From contig NZ_NKHL01000102.1 in NCBI RefSeq assembly GCF_002934685.1, forward strand, positions 11,237 to 75,236: a stretch of DNA of 64,000 nucleotides, given 5' to 3'. Made by a program: the position numbers and the translations under genes. Below, piece after piece: positions 33,477 through 42,526 of the stretch. The notes under the pieces are model-generated. The model ran no database searches. It worked only from the letters and a program-made list of their open reading frames with translations, and was not told the origin of the DNA. How positions within the stretch are numbered: the stretch's first letter is position 1; every line of letters begins with the position of its first letter. This DNA comes from Pseudomonas bohemica (GTDB taxonomy: Bacteria > Pseudomonadota > Gammaproteobacteria > Pseudomonadales > Pseudomonadaceae).

Positions 33477-33645
33477 CGATTGACTCGCTCTCCAACCCAG
33501 CATAGAAATTGCAAAACCCTTCGCGTCCGACCCTGACGCGATTTCCTTGACGCTTCGTCTATTACCGATTGATACGGATAAGTCCTTTTCTATCGGCTTC
33601 GCTGTTAGGCTTGCCCCCATCGTTCCCTACGCCAGGCCTATCCAG

Positions 33646-34554
33646 ATGTTAGAGCGCTTGCTGGTAGTGTGTGCATTGCTGCTGGCTGCTCAATCGGCCG
33701 CAGCGGTGACCATTTACAGATTCACCGACGCCAACGGAGTGGTTTCGTTTACCGACCAACCCGTGCCCGGTGCGCAGGTGATGAAGCTTCGCGAACGCAT
33801 GGTCGAGCACATCGACACTCAGGTGCGTCTCAACGTCAAGAAAACCAAAGGCACCGACAGCCTCTACGTGCGCAACGATTTGTATGCGCCCGTGGAAATC
33901 GAGTTGAAGCTCTCCGGCGTAAAGAACGTGGTAGGCGTCGCCGATCAAGTCATCCGCCGTACCATTCCCGCCCGCAGCAATGAACGCCTGATCGCACTGA
34001 GCCCGGTGACGCCGGGCAAGGCTATGGCCTACAAGTCGAGCCTGCGCTCCATTGTCGGCGATCCGCAGCGCAGTATTTCGGGCAGTGGCTTCGCCTATCG
34101 CTATCCGCTGCCTTGGGTCGGTGGCCCGTTCCGCATCAGCCAGGGCCCGCAAGGCTCATACAGCCACGTAGGCGCCAAGAGCCGTTACGCCATCGACATC
34201 GCCATGCCCGAAGGCACCCCGATCATCGCAGCACGCAGCGGAACGGTGATCAAGACCGAAAACAGCCAGACTGGCAAAGGCGCCAATCCGTCGGGCAACT
34301 TCGTGCGCATCCTGCATGACGACGGCACGATGGGCGTTTATCTGCACCTGCAGCAGGGATCGGTCAGCGTTAAGGAAGGCGAGCGGGTCGCTGTTGGCTC
34401 GCCGCTGGGGCGCTCAGGCAATACCGGCAACAGCACCGGCCCGCACCTGCATTTCGTGGTGCAGCGCAACGTCGGGCTGGCGCTGGAGTCGATCCCCTAC
34501 GAATTCGCACAGCCGGTGCAGAGTCTGCAGAATTTTGCGATTGGGGGGAATTGA
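33646..34554 (+). CDS. Exported M23 peptidase with N-terminal DUF4124
   Basis: A 302-residue exported protein. A signal peptide (MLERLLVVCALLLAAQSAAA) is followed by a DUF4124-like segment (VTIYRFTDANGVVSFTDQP) and, from about residue 190, a LytM/M23 metallopeptidase domain. The zinc residues are visible in SHVGAKSRYAIDIAMPEGTPI (first His/Asp pair) and GPHLHFVV (H-x-H). VRILHDDGTMGVYLHLQ completes the fold. M23 enzymes cut peptidoglycan cross-links, or act as amidase activators when the zinc site is lost; here the site looks complete, so peptidase activity is plausible. The ATG at 33646 was chosen for the signal peptide; the frame opens at 33547. Confidence 0.88.
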   Translation: MLERLLVVCALLLAAQSAAAVTIYRFTDANGVVSFTDQPVPGAQVMKLRERMVEHIDTQVRLNVKKTKGTDSLYVRNDLYAPVEIELKLSGVKNVVGVADQVIRRTIPARSNERLIALSPVTPGKAMAYKSSLRSIVGDPQRSISGSGFAYRYPLPWVGGPFRISQGPQGSYSHVGAKSRYAIDIAMPEGTPIIAARSGTVIKTENSQTGKGANPSGNFVRILHDDGTMGVYLHLQQGSVSVKEGERVAVGSPLGRSGNTGNSTGPHLHFVVQRNVGLALESIPYEFAQPVQSLQNFAIGGN

Positions 34555-34582
34555 TTCGTTTTCGTGGGTAGCCGTGATTCAT

Positions 34583-34672
34583 TGTAAGAGCGCGCTCGCC
34601 CGCGATTGCGGTGTGTCAGTCACAGGACATGTTTGAGACACACCGCAATCGCGGGTAAGCGCGCTCCTACAC
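34583..34672. repeat. REP pair (GCGCGCTCGCCCGCGATTGCGG family)
   Basis: TTGTAAGAGCGCGCTCGCCCGCGATTGCGGTGTGTC is inverted as GACACACCGCAATCGCGGGTAAGCGCGCTCCTAC, a long and nearly perfect pair. It lies between the convergent M23 and CorC/HlyC genes. Confidence 0.78.
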
Positions 34673-34697
34673 GGGGCGGCGTTCGTTCAGACGATCG

Positions 34698-36038
34698 TCA
34701 ATTCAGCCTCAAGACCTTGGCCAGCACGATCTTCGGGCCTTTCATCTTCTTGATGATGATGCGCAGACCCTCGATCTCCATGACTTCCTCTTCCTCAGGC
34801 ACGCGCTTGAGGCTGTCATAGATCAGGCCCGCCAGCGTCTCGGCTTCGACGTGGTCCAGATCGATGCCCAACAGGCGCTCGACCTTGAACAGCGGCGTAT
34901 CGCCACGGACCAGCAGCTTGCCCGGCTGATAGGCGAGGATGCCGCGTTCGGCCTTGCGGTGTTCGTCCTGAATGTCGCCGACCAGCACTTCCAGCACGTC
35001 TTCCATGGTCAAGTAACCGATTACCTTGCCATCTGCTTCTTCAACCAATGCGAAGTGCGCGCCGCCTTGACGGAACTGCTCCAGCAGGCGCGACAACGGC
35101 ATGTGCTTGGAAACCCGCTCCAGCGGACGCGTCAGCTCGGCCAGGTTGAACGACTCGGGAATGTGGTCCAGCGCCGCCAGCTCCAGCAGCAAATCCTTGA
35201 TGTGCAGCAGGCCGACGAACTCGCCACGGTCGGCGTCATACACCGGATAACGACTGAATTTGTGACGGCGGAACAGCGCGAGGATTTCCTTGAGCGGCGC
35301 GTTGAACTCCAGCGTCACGAGGTCTTCCCGGGAGTTGGCCCAGTCCACCACTTCCAGCTCGCCCATTTCCACGGCAGAAGCCAGTACGCGCATGCCCTGG
35401 TCGCTCGGGTCCTGGCCGCGGCTCGAGTGCAGGATCAGCTTTAGTTCTTCGCGACTGTAGTGGTGCTCGTGATGCGGGCCGGGTTCGCCCTGGCCAGCAA
35501 TCCGCAAAATGCCGTTGGCGCTGGCGTTGAGCAGGTAGATGGCCGGGTACATGGCCCAATAAAACAGATACAGCGGAACGGCCGTCCACAGCGACAGCAG
35601 CTCGGGTTTGCGGATGGCCCAGGATTTGGGCGCCAGTTCGCCGACCACGATATGCAGATAGGAAATGACGAAGAAGGCCGTGAAGAACGAGACGCCCTTG
35701 ACCACTTCCGGCGAATTCACGCCCAGCATTTCCAAAAGTGGCGCTAACAGATGCGCGAATGCCGGCTCACCGACCCAACCCAGGCCCAGCGAGGCGAGGG
35801 TGATGCCCAGCTGACAGGCCGAGAGATAGGCGTCCAACTGACTGTGAACCGTGCGCAGGATACGGCCGCGCCAGCCGTTTTTCTCGGCAATGGATTCCAC
35901 ACGCGTGGAGCGCAGTTTGACCATGGCGAACTCTGCGGCAACGAAAAAACCGTTGAGCAGGACCAGAATCATTGCGAAGAGAATCATGCCGAAGTCGGCG
36001 AAAATTGAAGCCAGGCTAATACCAGGGGAAGGGTCCAT
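34698..36038 (-). CDS. CorC/HlyC-family (CNNM) membrane protein
   Basis: A 446-residue member of the CNNM/CorB (DUF21) family, linked to magnesium and cobalt homeostasis. The N-terminal membrane domain includes FAMILVLLNGFFVAAEFAMVKLR and QLGITLASLGLGWVGEPAFA; two CBS repeats follow (about residues 220-340, with LFRRHKFSRYPVYD and VIGYLTMEDVLEVLVGDI), then a CorC_HlyC transporter-associated domain near the C-terminus. The ATG at 36038 fits the family although the ribosome site is weak. It lies downstream of phoR on the same strand with a 98-base spacer, as in P. aeruginosa (PA5362). Old 'hemolysin' annotations of this family are misleading. Confidence 0.88.
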   Translation of the reverse strand: MDPSPGISLASIFADFGMILFAMILVLLNGFFVAAEFAMVKLRSTRVESIAEKNGWRGRILRTVHSQLDAYLSACQLGITLASLGLGWVGEPAFAHLLAPLLEMLGVNSPEVVKGVSFFTAFFVISYLHIVVGELAPKSWAIRKPELLSLWTAVPLYLFYWAMYPAIYLLNASANGILRIAGQGEPGPHHEHHYSREELKLILHSSRGQDPSDQGMRVLASAVEMGELEVVDWANSREDLVTLEFNAPLKEILALFRRHKFSRYPVYDADRGEFVGLLHIKDLLLELAALDHIPESFNLAELTRPLERVSKHMPLSRLLEQFRQGGAHFALVEEADGKVIGYLTMEDVLEVLVGDIQDEHRKAERGILAYQPGKLLVRGDTPLFKVERLLGIDLDHVEAETLAGLIYDSLKRVPEEEEVMEIEGLRIIIKKMKGPKIVLAKVLRLN

Positions 36039-36136
36039 GATGGAGTTTTGCAGGTTCCGTTTTGAAAGAGGATGGAATAAACCCCCACAAATGGAGGGCA
36101 TAAGCGAAGCAATTTAGCGGCTATCCACGTGCTTTG

Positions 36137-37438
36137 CTAGGGCTTGGTCATCTGGACTGGGGCGAAGTTGCAGATAAACACGCTGCCCTTGCCCAACACG
36201 CTGTTGATCTCCAGCGAGCCGCGATGGCGCAACAACACATGTTTGACGATCGCCAGCCCCAGCCCTGTGCCACCTGTATTGGAGGCGCGGCTGGAATCGA
36301 CACGATAGAAGCGCTCGGTCAGACGCGGGATGTGCTTGCTGTCGATGCCGATGCCCGAATCCTGCACGCTCAAGTGCGCGCCGCGCCCGTCAGCCCACCA
36401 GCGAATGCGAATCTTGCCTTCGGCCGGGGTGTATTTCACTGCGTTGAAAATCAGGTTGGAGAACGCGCTGCGCAGCTCTGCCTCGCTGCCTTTAAGGTTC
36501 CAGTCGCTTTCCAGGTCCAGCGTGATCTCCTGGTTCTTGGCGCCGGACAATGCCTGTGCATCATTGGTGATGCTCTGCAGCAATGCAGACACAGCGATGG
36601 GCTGGCTGTCCGACGGGTAATCGGTGGCTTCGAGCTTGGCCAGGAGCAGCAGGTCATTGAGCAGGGTCTGCATGCGCCCGCCTTGCTGGTGCATTTGCTG
36701 CAGAGCGCGGACCCAGCGCGGATTCACTTCTTCGACGTTATCCAGCAGCGTTTCCAGATAGCCGCAGATCACTGTCAATGGCGTGCGCAGTTCATGGGAC
36801 ACGTTGGCCACGAAGTCCTTGCGCATCAGTTCCAGCTGATGAAGCCGGGTGACATCGCGCACCAGCATCAGGTGCTCGTTGTTGCCATAACGGGTGATCA
36901 GCATCTGGATGCGCAGGCGGTCATTGACCGGCGAGGGGATTTCCAGCGGCTCGGTGTAACTGGCTTGCGCGAAGTATTCCTTGAAACGCGGATGACGTAC
37001 CAGATTGGTCACCGGCTGGCCGCTGTCTTGGGGTGTCTTCAAACCGAGCAGGGTTTCGGCAGCGCGGTTCCACCATTCCAGATTGCCTTCGCTGTCGAGC
37101 ATGACGACGGCGTCTTTCAACGCAGCGGTGGATTCCTGAACCCGGTCGATGACCGCTTGCAGCCGGCCACGTACGCGCTGGTCGCGCCGTTGCAGGTGAT
37201 AAATGCTGTCGAAGACATCGCCCCACAAGCCGTAGCCATCCGGCGGAGGTTCGTCAGGTTTGTGGTTGCGCAGCCAATCGTGCAGGCGCAGCAACTGTTT
37301 GAGGGTCCAGGCCAAATACAGCCCCAAACCGATGGCCAGACACCCGCCGTAATGCCCGCTGATCAGGCCGGCCAGCAGCGAGGCCGTGACCAACAGCAGC
37401 AAGTGGCGGATCAGGGTGCCATGCCAATTGTGATTCAA
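36137..37438 (-). CDS. phoR: Phosphate regulon sensor histidine kinase PhoR
   Basis: A 433-residue inner-membrane histidine kinase that phosphorylates PhoB when phosphate is scarce. Two hydrophobic segments near the N-terminus (LIRHLLLLVTASLLAGLISGHYGG..) are followed by a PAS domain (about residues 100-200), the dimerisation helix with the phospho-accepting histidine in VSHELRTPLTVICGYLETLL, and the catalytic domain with N box (FSNLIFNAVKYTP), G1 (VQDSGIGI) and G2 (GGTGLGLAIVKHVL). It follows phoB by 45 bases in the same transcript and precedes the CorC-type gene. Confidence 0.95.
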   Translation of the reverse strand: MNHNWHGTLIRHLLLLVTASLLAGLISGHYGGCLAIGLGLYLAWTLKQLLRLHDWLRNHKPDEPPPDGYGLWGDVFDSIYHLQRRDQRVRGRLQAVIDRVQESTAALKDAVVMLDSEGNLEWWNRAAETLLGLKTPQDSGQPVTNLVRHPRFKEYFAQASYTEPLEIPSPVNDRLRIQMLITRYGNNEHLMLVRDVTRLHQLELMRKDFVANVSHELRTPLTVICGYLETLLDNVEEVNPRWVRALQQMHQQGGRMQTLLNDLLLLAKLEATDYPSDSQPIAVSALLQSITNDAQALSGAKNQEITLDLESDWNLKGSEAELRSAFSNLIFNAVKYTPAEGKIRIRWWADGRGAHLSVQDSGIGIDSKHIPRLTERFYRVDSSRASNTGGTGLGLAIVKHVLLRHRGSLEINSVLGKGSVFICNFAPVQMTKP

Positions 37439-37483
37439 TTAACGCGTCCTTGTCATCAGCGCAGGCTGAGTCCAAAAGCCTGC

Positions 37484-38173
37484 TCAGCTTTTGGTGGAGA
37501 ATCGGTAGCCAGTACCGCGGACGGTTTGTACCAGATTTTCATAGGCATCGCCGAGGGCTTTGCGCAGACGACGGATGTGTACGTCGACGGTGCGCTCTTC
37601 AACATAGACATTGCCTCCCCAGACCTGATCGAGCAGTTGGCCGCGAGTGTAGGCGCGTTCCTGGTGAGTCATGAAAAACTGCAGCAATCGGTATTCGGTC
37701 GGGCCCATCTCGGCGGGTTTGCCGTCGATGGTCACGCGGTGGCTGATCGGGTCGAGCAGCAGGCCGCCGACTTCGATAGGCGACTCGCCATCGTTGGGAC
37801 CGGCGCGACGCAGCACGGCCTTGAGGCGCGCCACCAGCTCGCGGGGAGAGAAGGGTTTGGTGATGTAATCGTCGGCGCCGACTTCAAGACCCTGGATCTT
37901 GTTGTCCTCTTCGCCTTTGGCGGTAAGCATGATGATCGGGATATCCCCGGTCAGTTCGTCACGCTTCAAACGCCGCGCCAGTTCAATGCCAGACGTGCCG
38001 GGCAGCATCCAGTCGAGCAGGATCAAATCGGGTTTGCGGTCGACAATGATGGCGTGGGCTTGTTGAGAGTTCTCTGCCTCCATGCAGTCATAGCCGGCCA
38101 TTTCCAGTGCGACGGCGATCATCTCGCGAATCGGCGCTTCGTCATCGACGATCAGAATGCTCCTGCCAACCAT
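37484..38173 (-). CDS. phoB: Phosphate regulon response regulator PhoB
   Basis: A 229-residue OmpR/PhoB-family regulator that activates phosphate-starvation genes by binding Pho boxes. The receiver domain has [19 protein letters not shown], the phospho-acceptor aspartate in [16 protein letters not shown] (D54), and the conserved lysine in [15 protein letters not shown]; the winged-helix output domain (about residues 130-229) ends [11 protein letters not shown]. It is co-transcribed with phoR. A partial Pho box on its own strand (38226-38244) suggests autoregulation. Confidence 0.96.
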   Translation of the reverse strand: MVGRSILIVDDEAPIREMIAVALEMAGYDCMEAENSQQAHAIIVDRKPDLILLDWMLPGTSGIELARRLKRDELTGDIPIIMLTAKGEEDNKIQGLEVGADDYITKPFSPRELVARLKAVLRRAGPNDGESPIEVGGLLLDPISHRVTIDGKPAEMGPTEYRLLQFFMTHQERAYTRGQLLDQVWGGNVYVEERTVDVHIRRLRKALGDAYENLVQTVRGTGYRFSTKS

Positions 38174-38185
38174 GCCTCGAACCTC

Positions 38186-38203
38186 ATGTCATTTAACTGT
38201 CTT
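38186..38203 (+). promoter_or_regulatory. Plus-strand Pho-box-like element between phoB and the COG4315 gene
   Basis: Two half-sites, TGTCAT (38187-38192) and TGTCTT (38198-38203), are spaced 11 bases in plus orientation. TTAGAT (38212-38217) is at the right distance for a -10, so a promoter could fire toward the COG4315-type gene at 38345. Confidence 0.45.
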
Positions 38204-38225
38204 GGGGCGCATTAGATAACGGAAT

Positions 38226-38244
38226 TATTGCAGTCGTGTGACAG
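38226..38244 (-). promoter_or_regulatory. Pho-box-like element of the phoB promoter
   Basis: Read on the minus strand, CTGTCACACGACTGCAATA has one strong half-site (CTGTCAC) and one weaker (TGCAAT) 11 bases on. TTATCTAAT about ten bases further could hold the -10. It points toward phoB, whose start is 53 bases away. Confidence 0.5.
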
Positions 38245-38344
38245 GTTGGTGCGAACGGTGCGCAATGGCCGGTCTAGAGCTAAGCTATCGTTCCTGTCCT
38301 ACAACAATTGTCTAAACAACGACGAATAAAAAGAGGATGTACCT

Positions 38345-38725
38345 ATGGCTAAGATTTGTTCTGCTTTTATGGGGCTGCTGGCTGCCGCAGCATTGGCATC
38401 GTCAGGCCTGGCCTTCGCCGCCGATCCTGCCATGACCACTGATGGTGTGCTGACCACCCACCAGGGCCTGACGCTCTACACCTTCGACAAAGACACGTCC
38501 GCAGGTAAATCGGTGTGCAACGATCAATGCGCAACCAACTGGCCACCTTTAACCGCCAGCGACAGTGACAAAGCCGAAGGCGACTGGACCATCATCAAGC
38601 GTGAAGACGGCGCGTCGCAGTGGGTTTACAAAGGCAAACCGCTTTACACCTTCAAGAACGACAAAGCCGCTGGCGACAAGACGGGCGACGGCAAGGGCGA
38701 CGTCTGGCACGTGGCCAAACCCTGA
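38345..38725 (+). CDS. COG4315-type secreted repeat protein
   Basis: A 126-residue exported protein with a signal peptide (MAKICSAFMGLLAAAALASSGLAFAA) and two copies of the PF03640 repeat, each with a L-Y-T-F core (TLYTFDKDT and PLYTFKNDK). The conserved CNDQCATNWPPL between them is typical of the family. These proteins are outside the cytoplasmic membrane and of unknown function. AGAGGATG precedes the ATG. It is divergent from phoB across a 171-base spacer with two opposed Pho-box-like elements, so phosphate control is possible but unproven. Confidence 0.85.
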   Translation: MAKICSAFMGLLAAAALASSGLAFAADPAMTTDGVLTTHQGLTLYTFDKDTSAGKSVCNDQCATNWPPLTASDSDKAEGDWTIIKREDGASQWVYKGKPLYTFKNDKAAGDKTGDGKGDVWHVAKP

Positions 38726-38759
38726 TCTGTCCGCTCAGCCTGCGCTGTCCCAACCTGGG

Positions 38760-39650
38760 TCAGCGCAGCGCGTAATCCACCACGATGCCGACAAAGATCG
38801 CCAAACCTGCCCAGTGGTTATGCAGGAAGGCCTTGAAGCAGGCTTGCGGATCTTTATCCCGCGTCGACCAGAACTCCCAGACGAAGCAGCCGGCAGCGAC
38901 CAGCAGGCCGAGGAAGAAATACAGCCCCAGCTCGAAGCGTGAACCGGCCAACATCAGACAGAACAGCGCCAGGCATTGCAGCGTCAGGATGATCACCCGA
39001 TCGGCATCACCAAACAGCACGGCCGTGGATTTTACCCCTATCTTCAGGTCATCTTCGCGATCGGTCATGGCGTAGTAGGTGTCGTAGCCGACCGTCCATA
39101 GCAGATTGGCGATGTACAGCAGCCACGCCGCAGCAGGCAGTTCGCCGGTTTGCGCCGTAAACGCCATCGGCATGCCCCAGGAGAACGCTGCACCCAGCAC
39201 CACCTGCGGGTAATAGGTGTAGCGCTTCATGAACGGATACGTAGCCGCCAGCGCCAGACCACCGAAGGACAGCCAGATTGTGGTGGCGTTCGTCATCAGC
39301 ACCAGCCCGAAGCTCAGCGTCACCAGCACTGCGAACAATACCAGCGCTTGTTTTGACGTGATCCTGCCGCTCACCAGCGGACGTTGCTCGGTGCGTTTGA
39401 CGTGGCCATCAACCTTGCGGTCGGCGAAGTCATTGATCACGCACCCCGCAGCGCGCATCAGGAACACGCCGATCACGAAGATCAGCACATTGCCCAGCGA
39501 GGGCGAACCCTTGCCTGCAATCCAAAGCGCCCATAGCGTCGGCCACAGCAGCAGATAGATGCCGATAGGCTTCTCCATCCGCATCAGTTGGATGAAGTCC
39601 CAGGCGCGAGGATGCAGACGGTTAAGGGATTTGAGCAGCGACAGGTACAT
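38760..39650 (-). CDS. ubiA: 4-hydroxybenzoate polyprenyltransferase
   Basis: A 296-residue inner-membrane enzyme that attaches the polyprenyl tail to 4-hydroxybenzoate, the second step of ubiquinone synthesis. The two prenyl-diphosphate/Mg motifs are present: [15 protein letters not shown] (NDxxDxxxD, about residue 73) and [12 protein letters not shown] (DxxxD, about residue 195), among eight or nine hydrophobic segments. Its ATG overlaps the ubiC stop by one base (TGATG), indicating coupling; the longer frame to 39821 would lie inside ubiC. Confidence 0.96.
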   Translation of the reverse strand: MYLSLLKSLNRLHPRAWDFIQLMRMEKPIGIYLLLWPTLWALWIAGKGSPSLGNVLIFVIGVFLMRAAGCVINDFADRKVDGHVKRTEQRPLVSGRITSKQALVLFAVLVTLSFGLVLMTNATTIWLSFGGLALAATYPFMKRYTYYPQVVLGAAFSWGMPMAFTAQTGELPAAAWLLYIANLLWTVGYDTYYAMTDREDDLKIGVKSTAVLFGDADRVIILTLQCLALFCLMLAGSRFELGLYFFLGLLVAAGCFVWEFWSTRDKDPQACFKAFLHNHWAGLAIFVGIVVDYALR

Positions 39651-40225
39651 CAGCGACGTTCCTTGTTGGAGTCGGCGGCCTGTTCGATGGCGCGCCAGAC
39701 AGTCGGCAAAAACACTTCGGCCACCAGAATGCTGAGCGGACCACGGCGGAAACAGGAGCGACGACCCCAGAGTCCCGATATTGTGTTGGCCTGCGGCAGC
39801 CACGCCGCTGGGTATTGGCAAACCTGCAAAGGCCCGCGCGTAAAGGCTCGGTCGCTGAACAGCAGCTCGCCCAACGACCGCGTGCCGAGTTCGTCCATAT
39901 GCAGGCCGTCGTCTTCCAACGCCGCGCGACCCGCGACGCTACGAGCGAATACCCACTTGTGGGCAGCCCCAAGCAGATACACCTCGCGCACCCAGCCCTC
40001 GCTGCCTTCCGGCAGCTCCAGAGCGGCGCACTCATCGACGCGCAGCCGCTGCCAGCCTTCGAACAACGGCATGACGCTGAAGCTATCGTCGCAAAGCCGG
40101 GTGAGTCGGCGGGTCAGGGAGTCTTCATGGAACAGCCACTCGACGACCACCGGCGCGGGCGCTTCGATCAGTTGATCGCGCAACAGCCAATCGGGCGTCG
40201 GACATGCAGGATTTTGCTGGATCAC
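39650..40225 (-). CDS. ubiC: Chorismate lyase
   Basis: A 191-residue cytoplasmic enzyme that removes pyruvate from chorismate to give 4-hydroxybenzoate, the first committed step of ubiquinone synthesis. The family pattern is visible in [37 protein letters not shown] (active-site arginine region) and [20 protein letters not shown] near the end. It leads the ubiC-ubiA pair. The sequence is divergent, as is common for UbiC, but length and context are right. Confidence 0.93.
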   Translation of the reverse strand: MIQQNPACPTPDWLLRDQLIEAPAPVVVEWLFHEDSLTRRLTRLCDDSFSVMPLFEGWQRLRVDECAALELPEGSEGWVREVYLLGAAHKWVFARSVAGRAALEDDGLHMDELGTRSLGELLFSDRAFTRGPLQVCQYPAAWLPQANTISGLWGRRSCFRRGPLSILVAEVFLPTVWRAIEQAADSNKERR

Positions 40226-40427
40226 AGTGAGCAGTTATTGGCAGCAATCGAGGCGGCGAGCTTAGCATGATTGGCGATTCTGGCCGACGCCCGGACCAGA
40301 CCTTGAGCGTCGATGAAGCTTGCGTGATCGTCCTTCGATCAGTAAAACGCCCTGACCCATTCGAAAAAAGCGCGACGAACGCCGAACGTCTGGGCCCGTA
40401 TAGCCTGAGAACCGAGAGAACCAACCG

Positions 40428-40595
40428 ATGAAAAAGTGGCAATGCATTGTCTGTGGCCTGATTTACAACGAAGCCGATGGTTGGCCGGATGACGGCATTG
40501 TACCGGGCACCCGCTGGGAAGACGTGCCTGAAGACTGGCTGTGCCCTGATTGCGGCGTCGGCAAGATGGATTTCGAAATGATCGAAATCGCCTGA
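40428..40595 (+). CDS. rubA: Rubredoxin
   Basis: A 55-residue iron protein. Two CxxC pairs bind the single iron: [10 protein letters not shown] (C6, C9) and [12 protein letters not shown] (C39, C42); the spacing of 29 residues between pairs and the aromatic residues (W4, Y13) are standard. It passes electrons from the reductase encoded 34 bases downstream to an oxygenase such as an alkane hydroxylase, or to other partners. Only one rubredoxin gene is seen, where P. aeruginosa has two in tandem (PA5350 and PA5351). GAGAG lies upstream of the ATG. Confidence 0.96.
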   Translation: MKKWQCIVCGLIYNEADGWPDDGIVPGTRWEDVPEDWLCPDCGVGKMDFEMIEIA

Positions 40596-40628
40596 TACCC
40601 GTTTCCCTGACTGACTCTGGAGATATGC

Positions 40629-41777
40629 ATGAACGCGCCTGTGGTGATCATCGGTACCGGCCTTGCGGGTTACAACCTGGCCCGCGAATTTCGCAAGCTC
40701 GATGGCGAAACACCGCTGTTGCTGATCACCGCCGATGACGGTCGTTCCTATTCCAAGCCCATGCTCTCCACCGGCTTCGGCAAGAACAAGGAAGCTGACG
40801 GCCTGAGCATGGCCGAGCCCGGCGCGATGGCTGAGCAATTGAAGGCTGAGGTCCGCACCCACACCCACGTCACCGGCATTGACCCTGGCCACAAACGGTT
40901 GTGGATAGGCGAAGAGTCGGTGCATTACCGCGACCTGGTTCTGGCCTGGGGCGCGGAAACCGTGCGTGTGCCGGTGGAGGGCGACGGCAGCGAAGCGATC
41001 TTCCCGATCAACGATCTGGAAGACTACGCGCGCTTTCGCGCGGCGGCGGCAGGTAAGCGTCGGGTGCTGATTCTGGGCGTCGGCCTGATCGGCTGCGAAT
41101 TCGCCAACGATCTTATCCTCGGCGGCTACGAGGCCGATCTGGTAGCACCTTGCGAGCAGGTCATGCCAACCTTGCTGCATCCGGCCGCCGCGGCTGCCGT
41201 CCAGACCGGGCTTGAGAACCTGGGCGCGCGATTCCATCTGGGGCCGGTGCTGACGCGACTGTCGAAAGTCGAGAATGGCCTGGAGGCGCACCTGTCCGAC
41301 GGCGAGGTGCTGCACTGTGATCTGGTAGTGTCGGCCATTGGCCTGCGTCCGCGTGTCGATCTGGCGGCTGCGGCGGGTCTCGAAATCGGCCGGGGCGTAG
41401 TGGTTGATCGTCATCTAAAGACCTCCCACGCCAATATCTATGCGCTGGGCGATTGCGCTGAAGTCGATGGGCTCAATCTGCTGTACGTCATGCCGTTGAT
41501 GAGCTGCGCTCGTGCGCTGGCGCAAACCCTTGCCGGAACCCCAACTCCTGTCAAATATGGGCCGATGCCGGTCACCGTCAAAACCCCTGTCTGCCCGCTC
41601 GTGGTGTCGCCTGTGCCCAAGGGGCGCGAGGGCATCTGGAGCGTCGAAGGGCAGGGCGCTGACATCAAGGCGCTGTGCCATGATGCAGACGGAAACCTCT
41701 TGGGTTATGCCCTGACAGGCGCTGCGGTGATGGACAAACTGGCGCTGAACAAAGCCCTCCCGTCGTTGTTGGCCTAA
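40629..41777 (+). CDS. Rubredoxin-NAD(+) reductase
   Basis: A 382-residue FAD/NAD(P)H-dependent oxidoreductase that reduces rubredoxin. The FAD-binding motif is [17 protein letters not shown] at the N-terminus; the second Rossmann motif is [17 protein letters not shown] (residues 140-156), and the FAD-closing motif is [13 protein letters not shown] near residue 270. It follows rubA by 33 bases and is its natural partner, as in P. aeruginosa (PA5349). Other members of this fold act on ferredoxins; context decides here. Confidence 0.93.
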   Translation: MNAPVVIIGTGLAGYNLAREFRKLDGETPLLLITADDGRSYSKPMLSTGFGKNKEADGLSMAEPGAMAEQLKAEVRTHTHVTGIDPGHKRLWIGEESVHYRDLVLAWGAETVRVPVEGDGSEAIFPINDLEDYARFRAAAAGKRRVLILGVGLIGCEFANDLILGGYEADLVAPCEQVMPTLLHPAAAAAVQTGLENLGARFHLGPVLTRLSKVENGLEAHLSDGEVLHCDLVVSAIGLRPRVDLAAAAGLEIGRGVVVDRHLKTSHANIYALGDCAEVDGLNLLYVMPLMSCARALAQTLAGTPTPVKYGPMPVTVKTPVCPLVVSPVPKGREGIWSVEGQGADIKALCHDADGNLLGYALTGAAVMDKLALNKALPSLLA

Positions 41778-41936
41778 ATACTTGTCGTTCTGTCGGATAA
41801 GGCACGTTTTTGTTGCTACAAACGTCGCTCACGCACTGGCGCCGAGTTCGGCAGCATGCCATCCTCATTTCGGTCTGCCGCTACGTAGAGCCGTCGCGGC
41901 ACCTGCTGGCTGCCCGCCAAGGGCTGCACGGGACAT

Positions 41937-41948
41937 AAAAACAAAAAC
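41937..41948 (+). promoter_or_regulatory. Crc/Hfq-type A-rich motif before the HU-like gene
   Basis: AAAAACAAAAAC contains an exact AANAAYAA match and lies 18-29 bases before the ATG, just upstream of the AGAGG ribosome site. Such motifs are the sites where Hfq with Crc blocks translation; crc itself is at 58084-58863. Confidence 0.4.
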
Positions 41949-41965
41949 CGTAAAAGAGGCTTCAT

Positions 41966-42307
41966 ATGCGTAAACCAGAACTCGCAGCCGCTATCGCGGA
42001 AAAAGCAGATCTCACCAAGGAACAAGCCAATCGCGTCCTCAATGCCGTCCTGGAGGAGATCACCAATGCCTTGCACAAAAAGGACAGCGTGACCCTCGTC
42101 GGTTTCGGCACTTTCCTGCAACGCCATCGCGGCGCACGTAAGGGTAAAAATCCTCAGACCGGCGAGCCGGTGCAAATCAGGGCCAGCAACACGGTTGCGT
42201 TCAGGCCGGGCAAGCTTCTGAAAGACAGCGTCAATCCGGGGTCGGCGGCAAAGCCTGCACCCAAGCCTGCACCCAAGCCTAAAGCGACAACTCCGAAGAA
42301 GAAGTAG
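41966..42307 (+). CDS. HU-family DNA-binding protein with basic C-terminal tail
   Basis: A 113-residue nucleoid protein. Residues 1-90 are a standard HU domain (RKPELAAAIAEKADLTKEQANRVLNAVLEEI, then VGFGTFLQRHRGARKGKNPQTGEPVQI and the DNA-arm region ending FRPGKLLKDSVN). The last 20 residues form a KPAPKPAPKPKATTPKKK tail, similar in style to histone H1 or AlgP tails, which would bind DNA non-specifically. The tail is coded by a 12-base tandem repeat. It corresponds to PA5348. Good AGAGG ribosome site six bases before the ATG. Confidence 0.93.
   Translation: MRKPELAAAIAEKADLTKEQANRVLNAVLEEITNALHKKDSVTLVGFGTFLQRHRGARKGKNPQTGEPVQIRASNTVAFRPGKLLKDSVNPGSAAKPAPKPAPKPKATTPKKK
42251..42280 (+). repeat. 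12-bp tandem repeat in the HU-like tail
   Basis: AAGCCTGCACCC occurs twice exactly (42251-42262, 42263-42274) and AAGCCT follows. It encodes KPAP KPAP KP in the basic tail and could change copy number by slippage, altering tail length. Confidence 0.8.
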
Positions 42308-42341
42308 ATCGCTGTACGCCTTGCGGAAGGCGAACAGTACG

Positions 42342-42377
42342 AAAATGGGCACGCCAATGCGGTGGATGCCCATTTTT
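42342..42377 (+). terminator. Rho-independent terminator after the HU-like gene
   Basis: AAAATGGGCA (42342-42351) pairs perfectly with TGCCCATTTT (42367-42376), with further CGCC/GGTG pairing inside, and the right arm runs into a T tract. It ends 70 bases after the stop. Confidence 0.85.
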
Positions 42378-42526
42378 TATGCGCGCAGACGCGTCGCGCC
42401 GAACCTCTCGATCTGTCTAGCTCGCCACTTTTCGACCGGTCAGTTCTATTTCCTCATGTCTATCTCAAGCTCGCTACACTGCCGCAAGTCGCGATATCCG
42501 CATCTGACTCGGTAGAGGCATTAAGC

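Noticed and set aside
36134..38215. Open frame of 693 codons on the plus strand opposite phoR and phoB
   Set aside because: It is the antisense of two intact, recognisable genes; long antisense frames are common in GC-rich Pseudomonas DNA. No ribosome site or family similarity.
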